From Rhizophagus irregularis (lineage: Eukaryota > Glomeromycota > Glomeromycetes > Glomerales > Glomeraceae), in contig NC_089440.1 in NCBI RefSeq assembly GCF_026210795.1, forward strand, positions 1,488,001 to 1,552,000: a DNA stretch of 64,000 nt. The letters are read 5' to 3'. Positions 37,920 through 50,348 of this stretch are shown here, one piece after another. How positions within the stretch are numbered: position 1 is the first letter of the stretch; each line of letters starts with the position of its first letter. The position numbers and the translations under genes were made by a program. The notes below the pieces were generated by a model. That model saw only the letters and a program-made list of their open reading frames with translations. It did not search any database and was not told the origin of the DNA.

Positions 37920-38322
37920 TAATATTGAAATTATGACAGTGGATGTTGGAAACACCGAGATGAAGAAAGATGAATTGAAACTACAATCCGATCATACTGT
38001 CTTAAAGATTGAATTAAAAGATATGATGGATGATTTGAGGTGCAGGATTCGGGAATCAAAACTACAGAATCATTATATCTAGAAAGTGATGATAATTTAT
38101 TTGCCTTTTACAAGAAAATTATGTTTATTAACAATAGATACTTAATATAATGTAAATACAAATATTTTAAATTAAGAAATTAACAAATGAAATAATGAAA
38201 GTAAATAAATAATTTATTTATTTATTTTTTTAGACTTATAAATTTTATTTACAAAGAAAATTTTTTGTTATACTGTTATTTATCAAGATATGGTGGCTAA
38301 ATGCCTCCTGTAAGTATTAATT

Positions 38323-38606
38323 AGTCCGAAGTGTAACGAAGGACTATATTTCTACGCAAGTTGTGTCCGGTAAAAAGTGTCATTCTTGATATTTTTATGA
38401 TATAGACAGGAACCGGGATTACAAGCAAATGCTAGAAGTTCGAATTACAAAGACGAAGCTAAACTAAACGAATGCGAGTTGATCCAACTGGAGAGGAGTC
38501 GTCCCGCCTAATGTCATTCTTGATATATAAAATTTACTGTATGAATCATATTTTTGCTTCGCACGTGGCATTGTGCAACAAAAAAAACTAAATGGCACTT
38601 CGGACT
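38323..38606. mobile_element. 284-bp inverted-repeat element, family unknown
   Basis: AGTCCGAAGTG at the left is inverted exactly at the right (CACTTCGGACT, 38596-38606). The left end also forms its own hairpin (TAGTCC at 38322 with GGACTA at 38341). The 14-mer GTCATTCTTGATAT occurs twice inside (38379 and 38513). The interior is clearly more GC-rich than its flanks. TTAAT-like bases flank both sides, but no clean target duplication is visible. Confidence 0.5.
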
Positions 38607-38978
38607 TAATAACGGATTCCGTTTCCTAGTATAACTTTATTACTGTAATTACTGTAACATATAAAACTATTAATTTTATTAATTTCTATTATATATCAGC
38701 TTTTATGATTATGTCTAGTGGTGTATTCTATTCAAATAAATTTTATATACCAATGCCATAACATATTTTATTCACTATATGTTGAGGTAATGGTAGTTTT
38801 TTTAATTAATTATTATATTGTAGTTTAATTATCCGATAAATATTACTATCAAAAAATAATTTTTTTTACATCTTAGCATGGCAACCATTAACCCACTTAT
38901 TTCTTAGATCATCACTATCATTAAGAATTTTTGAAATTTCCTCCACTAGATTTATGACTAATTGGTAATAAAGTAAAT

Positions 38979-41900
38979 CTAGCAGCTTGTGGTACAACTG
39001 GCATTATTATATTATGGTAATCTTGTAATGTAATACTTTTACGTCTCCTACATATCATAAAGTAAGATTAATAAACATTACAACCATGTGGCTTCAATTA
39101 AAATAATTATTACTTACATATCGGTAATTTTCGGATTTAGTTGAAACAATAAACCCAACATGATAGAACTTCTTGCATAATGTCTTTCAACATTCTTATT
39201 CAAATATGGTTCAAATACAGTCAAATCAATAGGGTCAATCTATATAAAAATAAGACATAAATAAAATTAATATATTTAAAAATAATTATATTTATTAGAT
39301 GTTATTATACAAATACCTTTTGTTTTATAGCTCTTAATGATTGATTAAACATTTCCTCTTTATTTTGATATGCTTTATTGTCATCTTCTTCATCTTGGTC
39401 CGATGACCAGCACCCTTCAAACACTTTTCTTAGAAATTTAATGTCAAATAATAATTGTATAGCTCCTTTCTCAGACACTTTTGTAAAACTTTCCTCATCT
39501 AATGTAAAAGAATTATACTTTTCGATTATTTTCAGAGATAATTCTGCAAAAAAATCCTTGATAATGTCCTAATAAAATTATAAAGATTTATTACCATTAG
39601 TGAACTTTTCAGATCATTTAAAAAATCGGGTTATTGGTTTTACATATGTAAAGTTGGAAAATTAAATTATTGAATTTTAAATATATATACATTAGACTAA
39701 CCTCATGCAAAGTTGGACTACCAATTCTGTTTAATTCTTTACATATATCATATAAGCACCTTAAAAGTTCATTTGAGGATTGTGAAGGTAAAGTTATCTT
39801 TGCACCTTCATTATCACTAGAATTTGCTTTATCTTGCATGGATATTTCTAATGATAATACAATATGTTAAAAATTTTAAAAATTTAGAATGCAAAATTAA
39901 ACAACTAATAATGAATAATGTTTACCTTCCCAAATCAAAGTCTGAATATTTGATTCATTCCAAGGTGAATTATATAACATTTTAAGCACAGCATCTTGAG
40001 CATTATTAGTAATCCATTGCATCCAAGGTTTATGTGCTGAAAAATAAACTTCCATTAATAATTGCCGCAAATTTACTAACCGTGGATCTATATTAAAGAT
40101 CAATATGTGAATTATTAATTATATTTTATTGGCAAATCAGAATCTTCTACGGGATGATTTTTATACCTGGAGCTGAAGACAGACGAGAACTAAAATAATT
40201 TGGCTTATCACGTCCTGTAGTTGTTTGTAAAAGTGTAGGAAGTTCCAAGGATTCATAAGCAATTGTTTGCGAAATTCGGGCAATAAGCAAACGTTTTGCT
40301 AATAAAAAGGACAAAAAATAATCAAATTTTTAGTGTGAAACGTACCAGTATAAAAATTAGAAAACCATTAAATAATTACCATTATTTTCTAAAATGGATT
40401 TATTTTCCTGTGTTTTTTCGAGTATGTCAATTTCTTCTATTAGTCCGTTTAGCTGATTACGATAAGAAATAACTGAATTCATTAACGTTTCTTGAAAAAA
40501 ACTAGACAAATCTTCAGTGTCACTAACAAATAAAAGGAATTATTTAATGCTTGTCCACTCTAGTTGAAATATTTAAAGAAACTTAAAATACCTATGAGCA
40601 TTAAATAATTTTCCATTAAACTTTTTGCCGTAAAATAATTCATCTGTACGATTATTAATTAATGCAAAGACAATTTCCATGTCATCTCGAATATCTCTCA
40701 AATTCTTGTCAAATGTTAATTTTGCTTCACCGACAATGGATGTTTGTGCTAATACGAGACATTCAATCTTTTGTTTAAAACTTGATATCATGTTTTCTTG
40801 AACATTTGCACTAGAAAATATGGAATCATGTGCCCAGATGAATTTTCCCAAATGACGTTCTTTTAATTGATAGATAGTTAAGTAAATAAATACATTATTT
40901 ATATGAAAAAATGCGGAAGTCTTACCTTCATTATTTGGATTAATTAATTTATGTAATCGATTTTTAAGCAATTTTTCGGGTTGCTTAGATAATTCAGCAA
41001 ATGAAGATTGAATAATATCTTGAAATCTTTTATTAAAACCTTGTCTTAGCAAATCATTCCAAATGGAAAAATAATTATTGAAAACAAGATTACAAGCCTA
41101 AAATGGGTTACAATAATCAGAGTTAATAATCTAATTTAGCACTGATTAAAACAAAGAATTTACTCACAAAAGACCAAGACCAAGCAGTTCGTTGAATGTT
41201 TAATATAAATCCTAAACTAGTTCTATGAACCTTGCTTGGGTGTTTAATGGTCGTCGATTTTTCTTCCTCCTTTGAACTTTCATCATCCTTTAAAATATTC
41301 CATATATTTTTTCTTAATTCATTTAAATCTCGAGCACATGTAACTTTTGATAGGAGCATTCCAAGTTTCTCTCGAAATAATTGTACTATATAATCGAACC
41401 ATCCATTCATACGTTCATGAATGTCATCTTGTGTAAAATTTCCACGGGGCCCTGACATATGAAAAAATGGTGTAAAGGTCTGAATTGATTCTGGCAAATA
41501 ACGCATCAGGAGATGAATGTTAGCTGAAGAAGAATATAACCGTGTAAGTGAAACCTTCGAGTCACATGGTGACATTACTGAGGACGGCGTATGTAAATTA
41601 TCCTCATTAACAGAAAATCCTTGTTGAAGCTGGTGAAGGTAAGATTCAAATAATGACAGATCATCTCCTGTTCGAATAAAAACTAATCCTATATGAAAAA
41701 CACTGCTTCTAATTATATGAATCATTTCCTTAAATTGTTCTGTTAAAGATTTCACATCTTTGGTGATTGATTTCTCTAGAAGTTGCGACAACACTGAAGT
41801 TCTCCCATCTAGACACAATTGAAATACATCTTTTTTAGTCACATCATCCAACAACATAATCGCACATAAAGTTTCTGCTAGACTCTTATATAAAAGAGAA

Positions 41901-42961
41901 TTAAAATAGTAAGTAATGAATTTTAAAATTTTATAAAAATAAAAATATATTATACTAGTTTATAATTTACCTGCTCAGATTGTTCTGTTATTTTTAAATA
42001 ATGTCTAGCTTTTTGAAGAATCTGTGACTTAAAATGACTCACAGCATCCCATTGTCTTTGAACAACAGGAAAAGTTACCTACAAATAATTTATTTGATTG
42101 GTAATTGAATTAAATTTATAATATTATTTATATACATAAGATTAAATTAAATAATTACTGAAACGTTGAATGGAGTGTCGTCATGAGCTTGAAGATTCTT
42201 ATACACTAACTTGGCAATAAGATATAAACGACTTGCATTCAAATACTTGTGACTTTCCAATGATCTCCAAATCTATTAAAAAAGATTTTTTTTTTTTAGA
42301 ATAAAAAAATGATTACATCATTTTAATGTTTATTGGAATAATTATATACCTGCTCAGGTACGTCTACTAGTAATTTGATTTGTGCAGCCGAAGAATATAG
42401 GTGATGTTTTTTTTCATCTTTATACATAAAAAACACTACAGTAAGTTTCTATGGCAAATCAAGCAAAGAAAAAGATTTACATTCTACCTTTTGTGCCCTT
42501 GTTGTCTTCATTGACTTGAGTTCGTACGGATCTTTTCAAAGCATGAACATCACAAGAATCTTGCATATGATGCAATTCTTCTTGAATTGACAAAGCACAT
42601 TTACGCATATTAACTATGCTATCAGCAGCATCTATTAGATCACGATATCTTTCACTGAAATTGCAATAATTTAGTCATTTATTAATTCTGATTATGTAAA
42701 CAATTCGCGATAATAACAATGTCACTTACCCGACCATAAGTCGTAATTCTTGCTTCTTTTCCTCGATATCTGATCTATTATATTTAATTACAATTTGCGA
42801 AATAAAATGAAAAAAATGGTATGTAAACGAATATCAAACCTTGTTCTTTTCTCAAGGGACCGAAGTTCGGGAATACTGTGCTTTATGAAAAGTTCATCCG
42901 CATCAGTTGTAGAACTAAAGTCAGTATTAAACCCATATTTCGTCGGTGTTTTTATGGACAT
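38979..42961 (-). CDS. COG1: Conserved oligomeric Golgi complex subunit 1 (COG1)
   Basis: Sixteen exons, minus strand, from ATG at 42961 to a TAG at 38979, giving about 935 residues (human COG1 is about 980). The N-terminal region carries the Vps51/COG1 signature: ELFIKHSIPELRSLEKR, then EEKKQELRLMVGERYRDLID, AADSIVNMR, and later AAQIKLLVDVPEQIW. COG1 is one of eight subunits of the COG tether, which recycles Golgi enzymes by intra-Golgi retrograde transport; it is peripheral to Golgi membranes. The middle and C-terminal parts are helical, as expected. The start of exon 4 has two in-frame AG choices (42435 or 42417). At the C-terminus the frame stops soon after YHNIIMPSC; a shift at a GGG run near 39000 would instead continue with VVPQAARFTLLPIS (see findings). 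It is divergent from SUV3, 178 bp apart. Confidence 0.85.
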
Positions 42962-43139
42962 TTTTAAGAGCGATAATTAGTTATAAATGAATGTTTTTTG
43001 GATAAATATTTATAATAAATCGATCGACGCAAAATTTATTTCTCGTGTGATACTGCGTTTACGCTTATAACCTAATATGGGGGTGGTTTGATAATCTTAT
43101 TTGAGATACCAGATTTTCGGAAAATTATTTCAAAAAAAA
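42962..43139. promoter_or_regulatory. Short bidirectional promoter between COG1 and SUV3
   Basis: The two start codons are 178 bp apart on opposite strands, so this stretch must hold both core promoters and 5' untranslated regions. I see no certain TATA box or other factor site. Confidence 0.6.
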
Positions 43140-46100
43140 ATGAGACCTGTTTTTTATTCTTCTTCAAACGTGAATTCATACCGAATAACATCAAAGTTAA
43201 AATTGCCGAATATAGAGTTTTTTTATTTTCAAAATAGGATTATAACTCCTTTTTCGACATCAAAAACTTTATCGCGTCACGCTTCTCCAAATCCACCAAA
43301 AAACCATGGCGTAATAAAGAACTTATCAAATACTTTATATAAAACACTATCAAGACAAAAAAAGGAAGAGCATAATACAAAAAGAAGTTATTTATCATTA
43401 TTTGAAGAAGCATTGGGCCTTAAAGTAAAATGGAGCGCAGATTTACTATCTGATTTATTATTACGATTTAAAAGTTCAACTGAAATTAAGAAGAAATCTC
43501 TAGAATTAGGTTTATCACCTAGTAAATTTAAAAAAGTAATGCAAAAATTTGTTGGCGAAGTTTGGGATAATAAACTTACCAGATGTAAAACTGAAACTTT
43601 ACAATCTGCTTATAATGCTAATGGGGTAAGTTTTTTTTCAAATTCATCAAAAGAAAGTATATATATTCGTGATTTAATCTTATTGTTGTTATCTAGAAAG
43701 AAGGAGTAAAAAGAGCATTAACGAGTGCATTTTTGGAGTATATTCCAGAATATATGGAAGAGCAGGATAAAGAAAAATATCATTCACTAAAACAATTAAG
43801 TGACTTGAGTTTTCCTGCAGAATGGCATCCGTCTGCAAGAGCTATGCAACGGTATGCTTCATACAATGAATAAATTAATCTTTTCTATAATATTGAAGTC
43901 TTATAACAATTATGTATCAAATTGATAGTAAAATCATCCTGCATGTTGGACCTACAAATTCAGGGAAAACATATAACGCACTTCAAAAGTTAGAAAAAGC
44001 TGAATCAGGCATATATTGTGGACCCCTAAGATTACTTGCTCATGAAATTTTTGATAGGATGAATAACAAAAGTATTCCATGTAATCTTGTAACAGGAGAA
44101 GAAAGAAGGACATTATTAGGAGATCATGTCCCTTTAACCGCTTCAACTATAGAAATGGCTAATTTAAATACTCCATTAGATGTTGCAGTAATAGATGAGA
44201 TTCAAATGATATCTGATCAGCAAAGAGGTTGGGCATGGACTCAGGCACTCTTGGGTTTGCAAGCAAAAGAAATTCATTTATGTGGAGAAGCTTCAGCTGT
44301 TAAATTAGTAAAATCAATATGTGCTAGTTTAAACGAAGATGTCGAAGTTAGAGAGTATAACAGACTTTCAAAACTTGTAGTAGCAAATGAAAGTCTAAAT
44401 GGGGATATAAAGAAAATTCAGAAAGGAGATTGTGTGGTAACATTTTCTAGAAAGGCGATTTTTGGTCTTAAACATGAAATTGAAACAGCTACGGGTCTTC
44501 GATGTGCTGTTGTTTACGGTGCTTTACCACCAGGTAACATATATACTTATATGTAATTCATTATTTTTTTAAAAAAATATTAATATATATTTATAACTTT
44601 TAAGAGACTAGAGCAATGCAGGCTAAGTTATTCAATGATCCAAATAGCGGATATGATGTTTTAGTTGCTAGCGATGCGGTCGGAATGGGCTTAAATCTGT
44701 GAGATTTTGTTATTTGAGTTCTGGATTGAATTTATATTCACGAATTAGATTTAAATTCAACCTTTGGAATTTCAGTAATATCCGGCGAATTGTGTTTGAG
44801 ACTGTAAGGAAATATGATGGGAAGGATATTGGATATGTTCCGATTCCACAAATTAAACAAATTGCTGGACGGGCTGGGCGATATGGGTTTGAAAATTCAG
44901 TTGGTGAAGTTACTGCGTAAGGAGAGTTTTTTTTCCATATTAATAATAATAATAATAAATATTAATACAATCGATTATTTGATAGTTTGGAATCTCAAGA
45001 TTTGAGATATGTCCAAAAAGCAATGGTCACACCTTCTATTGAGTTAGAGGTATTTATTTTATTATCCGTTTTAAAACTTTCTGTCATTTTAAGAGAATAT
45101 TTATGTTAACTTCTAATTAAATAAGGTTGCAGGATTGCAACCTACAATGGAAATGGTTGAACAATTTGCTCATCAATTGCCCGATATTAAACAATTTGAA
45201 AAGCTCTTGGTATGTTTTTGAATTGTTATTGCTTAACCTGAAAGATTTTTTAAATTCGTTTATTTTACTTTTTTTATATATAGGAAAAATTTGAAGACTT
45301 ATCTCGTGTCGATGGACAATTTTTTTTGTGTAATTTTGATACTCAGAAGGTAAATTAAGTAGTTGTTTTTTTTTATTCTTTTTTTAAATCAAAATAATTA
45401 AAAATAAATTATATTTTAGGCAATTGCTAAATCGATTGAACACGTTGATTTGACTATACCTGAACGTTTTATTTTCGCAACATCTCCCGTAAATATATCA
45501 GATCCAAAACTTGTCACTATTATCAAAATGGTATTACGAAAAATATCGACATTTGTTTTTTTAATTTTTATAAATACTAAATTACTTTTTTTTCTTAATA
45601 AATAGTTTGCGAAACATTACAGTGAACGAAAACCAATTTCACTTAATTCAGTCGTGTCTCTTGATGTTAAAGTACCAGAAGATACGTTGGGTCTATCTCA
45701 TATTGAATTGAAACATCGTATAATCATGTTATATTTGTGGCTAAGGTACGATTCCATGGTCTTACATACCTATACATGGGGATGAATTGGGTTCGGCACA
45801 TTACACCAATTTGGCATTACAGCAGTGTGATATGAATCATAATTTGGTGTAGTATATTTCACCATTACGCCGAATTATTACATTCTCATGTATAGGTCTC
45901 ATTTTTAATAAATAAATATATGATTATTTATTAATTTACTTTATTAAAATATGAAAACAGTTATAGATTATCGGAGACATTTTTAAATATTCAAGAAGCA
46001 CTCGAAATGAAATCAAATTGTGAAACGATCATTCATCAATCATTACAATCAATGAAATTCTCAAGAAAACGACATCGTATAACGAAATCCGATGTTAAAG

Positions 46101-46240
46101 ATTCAAAGAAAGCTTTGAAACAATCTAAAGAACGACGATTAGCTCAAGAGAATAAACCTAAATATTCCGTAAAAATAAAAACATTTGGAGACAATTTAAA
46201 AAATAATGATAAATTACAGAAGACTACTACTACTACTTAA
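43140..46240 (+). CDS. SUV3: Mitochondrial ATP-dependent RNA helicase SUV3
   Basis: Eleven exons (43140-43625, 43697-43851, 43929-44533, 44605-44698, 44776-44916, 44986-45049, 45126-45209, 45284-45349, 45420-45530, 45606-45745, 45961-46240) give 741 residues, close to yeast Suv3 (737). I start at the ATG at 43140. The first 50 residues are rich in Ser, Arg, Lys and hydrophobics and lack acidic residues, as in a mitochondrial presequence. The helicase core has GPTNSGKT (Walker A, K227), VIDEIQM (motif II, the DExH variant of this family), [10 protein letters not shown] (motif V) and QIAGRAGR (motif VI). The C-terminal tail is Lys/Arg-rich. SUV3 unwinds RNA in mitochondria, in fungi as part of the degradosome with an RNase. 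The last intron (215 nt) is the longest in the gene because it carries a small inverted-repeat element. Confidence 0.95.
45768..45897. mobile_element. 130-bp MITE in the last intron of SUV3
   Basis: ACCTATACATG at the left is perfectly inverted at the right (CATGTATAGGT). The pairing continues inward (GGGATGAATTGGGTTCGGC against CGCCGAATTATTACATTC) and again in the middle (TTACACCAA against TTTGGTGTA). No clear target duplication. A decayed relative lies at 20119-20226. Confidence 0.7.
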
Positions 46241-46484
46241 AGTTATTATTCATGGCTTTTTTTGGTATAAAAATGATCTACTGCATTATTTGTACTGTAT
46301 TAATTTGAATTTAATTATATTATATTATATTATGCATTTAATTTCAACGTGTTACAAAATAAATTTCAAATAAACCAATAAAATTAATTGAGTAAATCTT
46401 TAACTTAACGACGGAAATATATACACCTCTCTTTTTAACTCTTTTTAATATATTTTTCTTTATAGTTCCTTTTTTTATTTTATA

Positions 46485-48229
46485 ATGTTTGATCCTTTTT
46501 TATTAAATATAAAGTTTTTTTCTTTAAAAAACTTTTTGAAATTTTTGATTTCCTTTTTGATTTTTTATGTATTACAATATTATATTAGATATTTTATAGG
46601 AAAAAGAAATTCACTTCCCGGGCCAATACCTTTACCAATTATAGGAAATTTACATCAAATCGGAATAAGATTTAATAAATTTGCTAATGAACAGACCAAA
46701 AAACATGGAAATTTCTGGGAATTTTATATAGGAAATCAAAGAAATATTGTTATATCACAACCAAGATTAATACAAGAATTATATAAAGAAAATAATAATT
46801 CAATAAATTATTTTACAAAATATAAAGATGTTAAATTAGATTTAGATAATATTACTATAAATTATGGTGCTATATTTAATAATGATCATGAAAAATGGAA
46901 AATTTATAGAAGAGTTTTTGAAAAATCTATTTGTTCCATAAATTTTTTAAAAGGTTTAACAAAATCTATTCAAAATATTTTTAATGAAGTAGAATTAAAT
47001 TGGAATAATGATATTATTTCATTAGATTTATCAGTTTGGAGTAGACATTTTTTAACAGATATTATATTATCAACATCAACAAAAGAATCATCATATTGTT
47101 TTATGAAAGCAATTAATAATAATAATAATAAGGATAATGATAAACGTATTAGTAAAACACGAGAAAAGATGATCAATTCTTTAAATTTATTTAATTCAAT
47201 TGAAACTTATTTTAATTCATTAATTTATTCCAATTCAATTCCTCAATTGATTAGAAATTATTTACCAGGATTTAGAGGTTTATCAGAAAAATTTAGAAGA
47301 AATAATAAATGGTTATTTTATAATTTATTAGAAATTATTAAACAAAGAAGAAAAGAAATCGATTTAATGAGAGAAAATGAACCTATCAATTCAACGGATC
47401 TCTTGGATATTTTGTTAACAATAAATACTCCACGTGATCCAAACGGGTTCGGATTTGGATTTGATGAATTTGATAATGAAAAATCAATGACTGATCATGA
47501 AATTCTAGCAACTATATTAGATATTGATATTGGCGGCAGAGATCCGGTAAAAAGAAAAAGAAAAATTATTATTTTTTTTTTCTTGTTGAAAAATTTAATA
47601 ATATAATTAACATACAATATTATTATTTTTTTTTTTAGACTGCTAGTACATTTTGTTTTGCAGTTTATAATATTTGCAAAAATTCTGGAGTGTTACAGCG
47701 TTTACGTGAAGAAATCTTTGAAGTATTGGGCAACGATTTTTTACGACCAATAACATTCGAAGATTTAAATAAATTCCAATACCTCGAAGCAATAATTAAA
47801 GAAACACAAAGAATAATCCCGTTAAATCCATTAATAACACGTCAAACACATGTTAAAACAGCACTTAATGGACATATAATTGAAAAAGATACTCCGATAT
47901 GGTTACACCAAGAAAAACTTCATAAAGATAAAATTTCTTGGTATGAACCAGAAAAATTTATTCCGGATCGATTTTATAATAGTAATAATAATAAAGAAGA
48001 AAATGATAAAGAAAAAAATAGTTTTATACCTTGGTGTGATGGTATAATTAGAAATTGTCCAGGAAAAAAATTGGCTATAGTTATATTAAAATGTTTATTA
48101 ATATTATTATTTAGAAAATATAATGTTGAATTAATTGATAAAATTAGTCCTGCTAAAGTAGTATATTTTGGTACGAATCGTTCTTTCGATTTGAAAGTTA
48201 ATTTAAAAAAGATAGAAAGTTTTTATTAA
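46485..48229 (+). CDS. Cytochrome P450 with unusual haem-binding loop
   Basis: Two exons (46485-47546, 47639-48229) give 550 residues. The N-terminus has a hydrophobic anchor (FLKFLISFLIFYVLQYYI) and a proline hinge (LPGPIPLPIIGNLHQIG), so it is endoplasmic-reticulum anchored. The I-helix reads IDIGGRDPTAS, with Pro before the conserved Thr. ExxR is ETQR (E409, R412), and the PERF segment is PEKFIPDRF. The Cys loop reads FIPWCDGIIRNCPGKKLA with Cys494. The usual spacing is G-x-R-x-C-x-G; here it is G-I-I-R-N-C-P-G, one residue longer, and the glycines before it are Cys-Asp. Family members are mono-oxygenases; the substrate is unknown, and these changes may alter activity. It is one of the few genes here with a single intron. 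Confidence 0.88.
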
Positions 48230-48437
48230 TTTTTTTTTTTGTTATTTATTACAATAATTCTGATAACTGATAAGGAATTATGTTTTATTTTGCTAGATTG
48301 TTAATAAAATAGAAGTCGCTATAGCAATAGTAGCTTAAATTACGTTACACAGTTATTTAAAATCATGTGATTTTACTTTATAAAGGAAATAGTGTTGCGC
48401 AATTTCCTTTCCGTATTTACTGTAGATCTCTGGAACG

Positions 48438-48908
48438 ATGTCACGGACAGACAAGCCTTCAACAGATTATGTAAAGCTTATAAGTAAAGACGGGTTTGAA
48501 TTTATTATTGAAAGAAATGCTGCGTTAGCCTCCGGTACTATAAAGAACATGTTATCAAGTCCTGGTAAATAAAAATTGAACTATTATTCTTTTTTTTTTT
48601 AAATACTTTTTAAAGTATTGTTAACTTATTTTAGGACAATTCATGGAATCCGAACAGAACGAAGTTCATTTTCGAGATATTACGTATGAAAATTTTTTTA
48701 ATTCTTATCGAGATAATTCGATTTAACGACATACTCTATAACTTTGTTATATATTTTTATAATTAGAGCTGTGATCTTGGAGAAAGTATGTCAATATTTA
48801 TATTATAAAGTTCGATATACCGGATCTCAGACAGAAATACCACAATTTCAAATTGAACCAAATCAAGCTTTAGAATTACTTATGACAGCTGACTTTCTAG
48901 ATTGTTAA
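48438..48908 (+). CDS. ELOC: Elongin C
   Basis: Three exons (48438-48564, 48635-48683, 48767-48908) give 105 residues; each exon is too short to stand out alone. The protein aligns along its whole length with elongin [58 protein letters not shown], and the terminal [13 protein letters not shown]. It has the Skp1/BTB fold. Elongin C partners elongin B and BC-box proteins in cullin ubiquitin ligases, and elongin A in transcription elongation. It acts in the nucleus and cytosol. It converges with DCPS, with 46 bp between the two stop codons. Confidence 0.95.
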
Positions 48909-48954
48909 TTTGAATAATATTAAAAAATACAATAAGAATTATTTTGTATTAATA

Positions 48955-50147
48955 TTAAGTATCAGCTGTAACCCTTGCTCCAATATCATTCATTTGAGAA
49001 AATAACGGATCATTTTCACCCAAAACATAAGTTAGTGTCGCTTTCTTATAATAATCCTTAGCAAACTTCTCCAAATTTTCTATAATGTCATCTAATAGGT
49101 ATGCTTTAGCAATTGCTATTCCCCCAGTAATAGTATCATTTCTAAGATGTGTAACATGGACATGAAAGTGATCTGTAATTTAGGGAAATAAAAAGAATTT
49201 TTTAACTCGGTTCAAAAAAAAAAATAAGACTCGCGTACATATACTTACAATATGATGGCAAATGATGAACAAAAAGGCGTAATTCATCAGATCTTATTCC
49301 AGGATATTTTTGTGGAACGAAATGAAGAATTTGACGTCTTAAATTCTTAAGCAATGGCAAATGCGTGTCATTTAAATCACGTATACAACGAATATCTCTT
49401 CTATGTACAATGGCGACAAGATAAAGATTTTCCAACGTTACAGTGTCCCATTTCATATCCGGTAATAAAATAAATCCAGTTGATTCTTCTTCAACTTCTA
49501 ACACGATCCTTTCAGATTCACTTTTCTTGGACAAAATATTGTAAACCCATTGAATTCTGCTTGTAGGTATAGATTCAATATAAGGTTTAACGATTGTTTC
49601 GTAAATATGAGGAGTTTCTCGAATTAAGAAACGAGGTTGAAAACTGTATTTTCGTATATGCTATTGAAAATTTATACATATCATTAAAAGTAAATATTAA
49701 CCAATGATAAAAGAAAAGAGTTTACCGCTTCAGTAGCAGGCCAAATAAGCGTAGCTTTGAAATCTGGAAATTTTTCGTCCTTTGTCAATAAACCATTGTA
49801 CCAATGGTATATGTCATTATTATCTGTGGAAATCCATTGAAGAATTCTTTCCTTTAAAAGGTTAGGAAGTTCTTGACTGCCAAAATGTAATTTTTCTAAT
49901 AACAATATTGCATCTTTTGGGTCTTCAGATGATGATGAAGATTTAAGTTTTCCTAAAATGCATACTCCTTTTGTACGAGGGTCTTTGACGAAAAAAAAAA
50001 AAAATAATATTTTAATAAATGTTTAATTTTTTTAGACCAACTTTAATAATCACCTTCATTAAGGACTTGAATAAATTCAAATTTTTTTAATTCTTCACTA
50101 GTAGGAGCACGTTGAATTTTAGAATCATCATTGTTTTGAGAGGACAT
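48955..50147 (-). CDS. DCPS: Scavenger mRNA-decapping enzyme DcpS
   Basis: Four exons, minus strand (50147-50054, 49982-49726, 49660-49249, 49172-48955), give 326 residues, close to human DcpS (337). The N-terminal dimerisation domain includes KATLIWPATE and HIRKYS, both typical of the family. The C-terminal domain has the histidine triad YHFHVHVTH; H258 is the expected nucleophile, flanked by H256 and H260, preceded by LRLFVHHLPSY. DcpS hydrolyses the m7GpppN cap left after 3'-to-5' mRNA decay, releasing m7GMP. It works in cytosol and nucleus as a dimer. The catalytic HIT motif is split by the last intron (49173-49248) but is restored in phase. Confidence 0.95.
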
Positions 50148-50348
50148 TTTTTCAGGAATGATGATTTTGAATGATTAACCTGTCTTATCTGTCTTATCTT
50201 TCTTCCTTCAATATGATTGGTTAAAAATCAAGTCACATCATTTTTATCTTTTTACACTTTTTATTATTTTAAAATTTTTAATGTACAAGTATTCTATGAA
50301 TATTTATTAAAAAAAAAACCAAAAAAATTTTGAGTTAAAATCCAACAT

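Larger units (their letters stand above)
34729..38978. other. Intergenic with transposon remnants
   Basis: Mostly AT-rich spacer. It contains a transposase fragment at 37795-37919 and a 284-bp inverted-repeat element at 38323-38606. A minus-strand open stretch at 37536-37748 (WLRGGRVFSASNVICGITCY) lies next to the transposase fragment and may be part of the same decayed insertion. Confidence 0.5.

Noticed and set aside
38300-38460. tRNA-like or SINE-like A and B boxes (TGGCTAAATGC, GTTCGAAT)
   Set aside because: Box matches are imperfect and no cloverleaf could be drawn; insufficient for a tRNA or SINE call.
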